Assembly: GCA_017548765.1 (NCBI GenBank)
Contig: JAFYZH010000090.1
Coordinates: 19,166-83,165 of the forward strand
Source: Lachnospiraceae bacterium
GTDB taxonomy: Bacteria; Bacillota; Clostridia; Lachnospirales; Lachnospiraceae
Length of the DNA: 64,000 nt
Direction: 5' to 3'
Below the pieces are notes generated by a model that was given only the letters and a program-made list of their open reading frames with translations, had not been told where the DNA came from and ran no database searches. Position numbers and translations under genes: made by a program. Of the stretch, positions 59,428-64,000 are shown piece after piece; the stretch's first letter is position 1; each line of letters begins with the position of its first letter.

Positions 59428-62122
59428 TCCAATTCTCCCCCGTCGCAACGGAAACTTCCAGGTCTACCGAAAGCTGCATTGCGTTCTTCATGCAGGATAC
59501 CAGTAGTTCCTTAACCTCCTCGACTTCCTCCTTCTTAGCTTCGATCAGGAGTTCGTCGTGCACCTGCAGCACGATGCGCGAAGCAAGCTTACGACGCACC
59601 AGTTCTGCATTGACCGCGTTCATCGCGATCTTTATGATATCTGCCGCCGTGCCCTGGATGGGCGCGTTCATCGCAACACGCTTACCAAACTCGCGCGTCA
59701 TGTACTGGGACGCCTTCAGCTCCGGGATGGGACGGATGCGTCCGAGCAATGTCGTGGAGTAGCCGAGGCGCTCTGCGTCCGCAACGAGGCGGTCCAGAAG
59801 CTCCTTAACCTTCGGGTAGGTGGCAAAATAACGTTCGATGTACTGCTCCGCCTCTTTCCGCGTGATGGACAGGTCTTCACTCAGTCCGAATGCGCTGATG
59901 CCGTAAACGATGCCGAAGTTGACTGCCTTCGCGTTGCGGCGCATTTGCGGCGTCACCTCCGACAGCGGTACATGGAAGACCGAGGCCGCCGTGATCGCGT
60001 GGATATCCTTATCCTGATGATAAGCTGCGATCAGATTCTCATCCTCCGACATGTGCGCGAGGATACGCAGTTCGATCTGCGAGTAATCGGCATCCACGAA
60101 GATGTAGCCGGGCGCGGGAACGAACAGCTTGCGGATCTGCTTTCCGAGCTCGTTGCGCACCGGAATGTTCTGCAGGTTCGGATCCGCGCTGCTGATGCGG
60201 CCGGTCGCAGTCACGGTCTGGTTGAACGTACCGTGGATCCTGCCGTCCTCCCGTACATATCCGGGCAATGCATCGGCGTAGGTCGATTTCAGTTTCGTCA
60301 GCTGGCGGTACTTCAAGATCATCCTAACGATCTCGTAGTCCGGCGCCAGTTTATCGAGTACATCTGCCGCAGTGGAATAGCCGCTCTTCGTCTTCTTTCC
60401 GCCCGGCAGTTTCAAAGTTTCAAACAAGAATTCGCCCAGCTGTTTCGGGGAGTTCAGGTTCACACCCTTCGCTTCCTCACCGCCCAGACGTACGATATCT
60501 TCTTCCAGTTTCCGGATGCTCTCACCGAGCACGACGGAATACTCACGCAGCGCCGCCGCATCTACGCAGATACCATAACGCTCCATACGGAACAGGCCGT
60601 AGACCAGAGGCAGCTCTACTTCGTCATACAGGGTGCGCTCGCCGCGCTCCTCCATCATCTGCTCCATCTTCTTACCGAGGCGCAGATTCATGCTCGCTTC
60701 CGCAGCATAGGCCGGTCCCAGTTTCTCCTCCATCACGAGATAGACATCCTGGACCTTACTCTTACCGAGGATCTCTGCGGGTGTCTGATGCGTCTCGTTC
60801 AGATACGAGGCCCCACAGGAAAATGCATCTTCCGGCGGCGACAGCGGGCTCAGCAGATACGCCATCACGGAAACATCCTTCGAGCGCATCTTCAGAGGAT
60901 CCAAAAACTCCTCAACACTCTTCTGCGTCGTATCCGCCAGCAGGTGCAGCGTCTTCTTCAGGTCATAAACATAGGCCTTGGTATTCTCAAATACATTACG
61001 TACCGGCTCGTGGAGCAGCATCGCCTCGAACGGATTCGAGATCGACAAGTAGTAAGATTCGTTTCCGTACGCAACACCGACGCCGAACCACTGACGGTCC
61101 TGCGGATCGCTGCTGACACAGAACGACATTCCGACCTCACTCTGCTTCGCGGCTTTCGTAAGGATCGCGGTCGCTTCCTCGGCAGAGGAAACAAACGTAT
61201 AGTTGATCTTCACTTCGTCCGCCTTCTCTTCCTTCGCGGACGCCTGTAAAGCCTTGCCGCCTTCGGCAAAACGACTGAACAGGGATTTGAAGTTGTGCCG
61301 CTTTATCAGCTCGTAAGCCTGCGGCGTATATAGATCGTCGATGATCGCGTCATCGGCGTTGAATTCCAGATCGGCATTTACATTGATCGTGGCGAGGATC
61401 TTCGACAGATGCGCCAGTTCGCGGTTCTGCTCAAAAGATTCACGCACGCTCTTTTTCGTGATCTCGTCAATATGCGCCTCCGCATTTTCCACGGTGTGAT
61501 ATTTGACGATGAGTTCGGTCGCTGTCTTCGGACCGACGCCCGGCAAGCCGGGGATATTATCGGAGGTATCGCCCTGGAGTGCTTTCAGGTCAATGAACTC
61601 CGTCGGCGTCACGCCGTATTCAGCGAGGACATCCTTCGCATAGTAGTTGAAGATCTCGGTCTTCCCCTTATGGGTCTTCGGGATGCGGACCAGCACGCTA
61701 TCGGTCGCGAGCTGCAAGAGATCGCGGTCACCGGATACGATCACGACCTGCATGCGGTCGCCCAGTCTCCGGGACAATGTACCGATGATGTCGTCAGCCT
61801 CCAGACCCGCTTTGGAAACGCAGGGCACATTCATGGCGTGAAGCACTTCCTGCAGCATGGGCACCTGCATGGTCAGTTCCTGTGGCATGGGCTTACGCGT
61901 GCCCTTATACTCTTTGTATATCTCGTGACGGAACGTCGGCGCCTTTACATCAAAAGCGACCGCCAGATGGGTCGGCTGTTCCTCATCGAGCAGTTTAAAG
62001 AGAATATTCAAAAAACCATAGACGCCGTTCGTCGGCTCACCCTGTGCATTCGTGAGCATCGGCAGGCCGTAGAACGCACGGTTGATGATACTGTATCCAT
62101 CGATCAAAAGTATCTTATCCAA
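59414..62122 (-). CDS. polA: DNA polymerase I
   Basis: 902 residues from a TTG start with GAGGA at 7 bp; no ATG in frame fits. The N-terminal 5' nuclease domain (1-290) has LIDGYSIINRAFYGLP, VAFDVKAPTFRHE and SGDRDLLQLA, plus LKALQGDTSDNIPGLPGVGPKTA. The polymerase domain (about 500-902) has motif A VDADYSQIELRILAH, the O-helix RRNAKAVNFGIVYG and motif C LQVHDELLIEA. The middle 3'-5' exonuclease-like domain lacks the DxE motif (SFCVSSDPQDRQ in its place), so proofreading is probably absent, as in B. subtilis. It functions in repair and Okazaki fragment processing. Confidence 0.97.
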   Translation of the reverse strand: MDKILLIDGYSIINRAFYGLPMLTNAQGEPTNGVYGFLNILFKLLDEEQPTHLAVAFDVKAPTFRHEIYKEYKGTRKPMPQELTMQVPMLQEVLHAMNVPCVSKAGLEADDIIGTLSRRLGDRMQVVIVSGDRDLLQLATDSVLVRIPKTHKGKTEIFNYYAKDVLAEYGVTPTEFIDLKALQGDTSDNIPGLPGVGPKTATELIVKYHTVENAEAHIDEITKKSVRESFEQNRELAHLSKILATINVNADLEFNADDAIIDDLYTPQAYELIKRHNFKSLFSRFAEGGKALQASAKEEKADEVKINYTFVSSAEEATAILTKAAKQSEVGMSFCVSSDPQDRQWFGVGVAYGNESYYLSISNPFEAMLLHEPVRNVFENTKAYVYDLKKTLHLLADTTQKSVEEFLDPLKMRSKDVSVMAYLLSPLSPPEDAFSCGASYLNETHQTPAEILGKSKVQDVYLVMEEKLGPAYAAEASMNLRLGKKMEQMMEERGERTLYDEVELPLVYGLFRMERYGICVDAAALREYSVVLGESIRKLEEDIVRLGGEEAKGVNLNSPKQLGEFLFETLKLPGGKKTKSGYSTAADVLDKLAPDYEIVRMILKYRQLTKLKSTYADALPGYVREDGRIHGTFNQTVTATGRISSADPNLQNIPVRNELGKQIRKLFVPAPGYIFVDADYSQIELRILAHMSEDENLIAAYHQDKDIHAITAASVFHVPLSEVTPQMRRNAKAVNFGIVYGISAFGLSEDLSITRKEAEQYIERYFATYPKVKELLDRLVADAERLGYSTTLLGRIRPIPELKASQYMTREFGKRVAMNAPIQGTAADIIKIAMNAVNAELVRRKLASRIVLQVHDELLIEAKKEEVEEVKELLVSCMKNAMQLSVDLEVSVATGENWNDAK

Positions 62123-62149
62123 AGCATTGTCCTCACATGCAGTCGTTCA

Positions 62150-62464
62150 TCATAGCAGGAACACCATCAGCGCGGTCAGGATGATCAGGATGAACAGAAG
62201 GACGGTCTGCAATACGCTGTGATGGCGTTTGATGTGACCCATCTCCTTTTCGATCTTCGAATGAAGCATCCCGGAGAAGTTGAAATCCGTCGGTTCTTTG
62301 GAATCCAAACCTTTCAGACCGCGCGTGACGATGAACTTGATATCGAGCTCTTCGTAGCAGGAAGAGCAGTTTTTAACATGCAAAAGGAACTGCTCCTTCT
62401 GGGTACCGCGCAGCTTATCTTCATTGTACTGATCAATTAATGACAATGCTTCCTTGCACTCCAT
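62150..62464 (-). CDS. Small membrane protein with putative zf-HC2 (anti-sigma-like) domain
   Basis: 104 residues. The N-terminal part has the zf-HC2 spacing (Cys3, then FLLHVKNCSSCYEEL with His-X3-Cys-X2-Cys), as in zinc-containing anti-sigma factors, and the protein ends in a single transmembrane helix (TVLLFILIILTALMVFLL). Such proteins usually sit beside an ECF sigma factor, but none is adjacent; galM and polA flank it. Either the partner is elsewhere or the protein has another role. Confidence 0.72.
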   Translation of the reverse strand: MECKEALSLIDQYNEDKLRGTQKEQFLLHVKNCSSCYEELDIKFIVTRGLKGLDSKEPTDFNFSGMLHSKIEKEMGHIKRHHSVLQTVLLFILIILTALMVFLL

Positions 62465-62486
62465 AAGAACCGTTCCTTTCGTTGTA

Positions 62487-63554
62487 TTATCCTTCTACTG
62501 AAAACTTGTAGATCGTGGTCGATGTGTATGCATTGCCCTTGCGGATCACAGGGGAAACGAAGTTCTCGTGATTTACCGCATCCGGGAAATACTGGGTCTC
62601 GAAGCAAGCGCCTGCACGCTTAACATAAACGCTGCCGCTCTTACCTTTTACCTTATTCTTTCCGACATAGTTACCGGTGTAGAACTGCATGCCGGGAAGA
62701 TTGGTGTAAACTTCCATCTTACGGCCGCTCTTCGGGTCGAACATGAAAGCAACCTTATGGATGCCGCCCGGGTTTTTGAGAACGTAGTTGTGATCGTAAC
62801 CGCCTGCATCCTTGAGCATGTAGTAGTTCTGCTCGATATCCTGGCCGATCGTCTTCGGGGTATTAAAATCCATCGGTGTGTTTGCAACCGCTACCAGATT
62901 ACCGTTCGGGATCGACTTTTTGTCCGTCTCGGTCACATAATCGGAATCGATCCAGACGATCTGATCCAGAACGTCGCCACTGTCATGACCTGCGAGGTTG
63001 AAATAGCTGTGGTTCGTCAGGTTGATGATGGTGTCCTGGTCCGGAACTGCAAAGTAGCCGATCATGACGGAACCATCTTCCTTCAGTGTGTAGGTGAGGG
63101 AAATGTCGACATTTCCCGGATAACCCTGATCCAGATCCGGGCTGTGCAGGGTCATGGTAACCGATGCGCTCTCGTCATCCACTCGGGTATCGGTCACTTT
63201 CCATACACGGTTCTGATAGCCCTTTTTACCGCTATGCAGATTGTTGATCTTGTTGTCGTTCTTCTCGAGTTCGTACGTTGTTCCATTGATCGTGAACTTC
63301 GCGCCGCCGATGCGGTTCGCGTGACGTCCTACTGTAGCCCCGAGAAAACAAGAGTTTTTGTAGTACTCTTCGAGGGTCTTGAGACCGAGGACTACGTCTG
63401 CACATTTTCCCTTCTTATCGGGAACTGCAAGGCTTACAAGCAATGCGCCGTAATTGCTGACGGTGAGGGCCATGCCCTTCTTATTCGTCATCACGTAGTT
63501 GCGGATCTCTTCACCTTTCTTTGTCGTTCCAAATACAGAGTTTACAAGTATCAT
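62487..63554 (-). CDS. galM: Aldose 1-epimerase (galactose mutarotase)
   Basis: 355 residues from the ATG at 63554 (GGAG at 7 bp). It interconverts the alpha and beta anomers of galactose and glucose. Catalytic features: RHANRIGGAKFTINGTTYELEKNDNKINNLHSG, the His in NLTNHSYFNLAGHDSG, and the Glu in GACFETQYFPDAVNH. It lies 36 bp after an alpha-galactosidase gene, so the pair likely releases and primes galactose from plant alpha-galactosides. Confidence 0.96.
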   Translation of the reverse strand: MILVNSVFGTTKKGEEIRNYVMTNKKGMALTVSNYGALLVSLAVPDKKGKCADVVLGLKTLEEYYKNSCFLGATVGRHANRIGGAKFTINGTTYELEKNDNKINNLHSGKKGYQNRVWKVTDTRVDDESASVTMTLHSPDLDQGYPGNVDISLTYTLKEDGSVMIGYFAVPDQDTIINLTNHSYFNLAGHDSGDVLDQIVWIDSDYVTETDKKSIPNGNLVAVANTPMDFNTPKTIGQDIEQNYYMLKDAGGYDHNYVLKNPGGIHKVAFMFDPKSGRKMEVYTNLPGMQFYTGNYVGKNKVKGKSGSVYVKRAGACFETQYFPDAVNHENFVSPVIRKGNAYTSTTIYKFSVEG

Positions 63555-63590
63555 AATCATTCTCCTTATATTTGATTCCGCTTTCGCGGT

Positions 63591-64000
63591 TTAATCTTCT
63601 CTTTCGATCTTCCAGACGAAGGAACGGTAGTCGCCGCCCGCCCACGGATTCGGGATAAAGATACCCGCATTCATAAGTGCATCGCCCGTAAAATGACTGT
63701 CCATCTCGGGAATATAGTAGTTCGCATTCGGGTCCAGTCCTTGCAGACGAAGCAGAAATGCACGGTGGTTGATACGATAGGTTACAGCGACCATGGTCAG
63801 CATCGCGCGCGACTTATCCTTCGAAACGACCATGTAGGCATCGACGAAATGGTTCTCCGCATAGGATTCCAAACGATAATAATCGCCTTCCCGCACGAGG
63901 TCGTTACACGCATGGTACATCTCGACCTGCTTCGGGATCATCTGCAGATCCTCCTCGGACAGTTTCGTGATGTCGAGTTCATAGCCGAAGGTGCCGAGCA
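63591..64000 (-). CDS. Alpha-galactosidase (GH36), C-terminal part (cut by window edge)
   Basis: The last 135 codons are present; the start lies beyond the right edge. The segment has the GH36 C-terminal features: a GTFGYELDITKLSEED stretch, QVEMYHACNDLVREGDYYRL, ending in a beta-rich domain with LRLQGLDPNANYYIPE and a terminal WAGGDYRSFVWKIE. GH36 enzymes remove alpha-1,6-galactose from raffinose-type sugars and galactomannans. galM follows directly. Confidence 0.88.
   Translation of the reverse strand, partial: LGTFGYELDITKLSEEDLQMIPKQVEMYHACNDLVREGDYYRLESYAENHFVDAYMVVSKDKSRAMLTMVAVTYRINHRAFLLRLQGLDPNANYYIPEMDSHFTGDALMNAGIFIPNPWAGGDYRSFVWKIERED

Noticed and set aside
1-64000. tRNA, rRNA, prophage, intact insertion sequences
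   Set aside because: The gaps between genes were read for cloverleaf, CCA-end and transposase signals and none was convincing.

Overview
The window looks like a chromosomal housekeeping segment from a low-to-mid G+C Firmicute, most likely a Lachnospiraceae-type Clostridium. The reasons are the B. subtilis-like order of many core genes, RemA, GerW, YlxM, RqcH and YlbM/TmcAL homologues, zinc-type L28 and L32, strong AGGAGG ribosome sites, consensus sigma-A promoters and U-run terminators. No tRNA, rRNA, CRISPR array, prophage or intact insertion sequence was seen. Nearly all genes are on the minus strand. Only rpmB, rqcH and prs are on the plus strand, and each sits opposite a divergent minus-strand operon.

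Layout from left to right: (1) 1-10.8 kb: the 5' end of a GH2 glycosidase, smpB-rnr-secG, a secreted CAP/Ig-like protein behind a SEC-C gene and recG, then fakA-asp23 facing rpmB. (2) 11-18.4 kb: the remA-gmk-rpoZ-rimO-pgsA-pncC operon, running on into unknown genes, DUF2953 and gerW. (3) 18.5-28 kb: rqcH, a lipoprotein, then DUF512 radical SAM-der-plsY-gpsA-maf, and prs. (4) 28-44 kb: the conserved translation/secretion cluster ylxM-ffh-rpsP-khpA-rimM-trmD-rplS-lepB-rbgA-lepB-rnhB-yraN, and plsX-acpP-rnc-smc-ftsY, with ilvA placed between them. (5) 44-54 kb: carB behind a long leader, pta-yceD-rpmF, a heterodimeric ABC exporter and gpmA. (6) 54-64 kb: a 760-bp gene-free region, tmcAL, UPF0210 plus its ACT partner, a metallo-beta-lactamase protein, coaE, polA, a zf-HC2 membrane protein, galM and the 3' end of an alpha-galactosidase.

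The protein-coding content is mostly familiar: translation and ribosome biogenesis, ribosome rescue (smpB, rqcH), SRP secretion, phospholipid and fatty-acid synthesis, DNA maintenance, and galactoside use at both ends. The unusual material is non-coding. The carB leader holds a 35-codon ORF with its own ribosome site, a U-rich 3' half and an intrinsic terminator starting one base after its stop codon. That is the layout of a pyrBI-type, UTP-sensing attenuator. The gpmA-tmcAL gap holds three tandem palindromes (six alternating TTACGACAT half-sites about three helical turns apart) and a 258-bp nested inverted repeat that folds on paper into a long stem with two apical arms, a candidate structured RNA or small mobile element. 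gpmA and the ABC exporter share a GTTAG-N6-CTAAC palindrome.

All calls rest on reading the sequence and on recall of protein families. No alignment, folding or database search was run.
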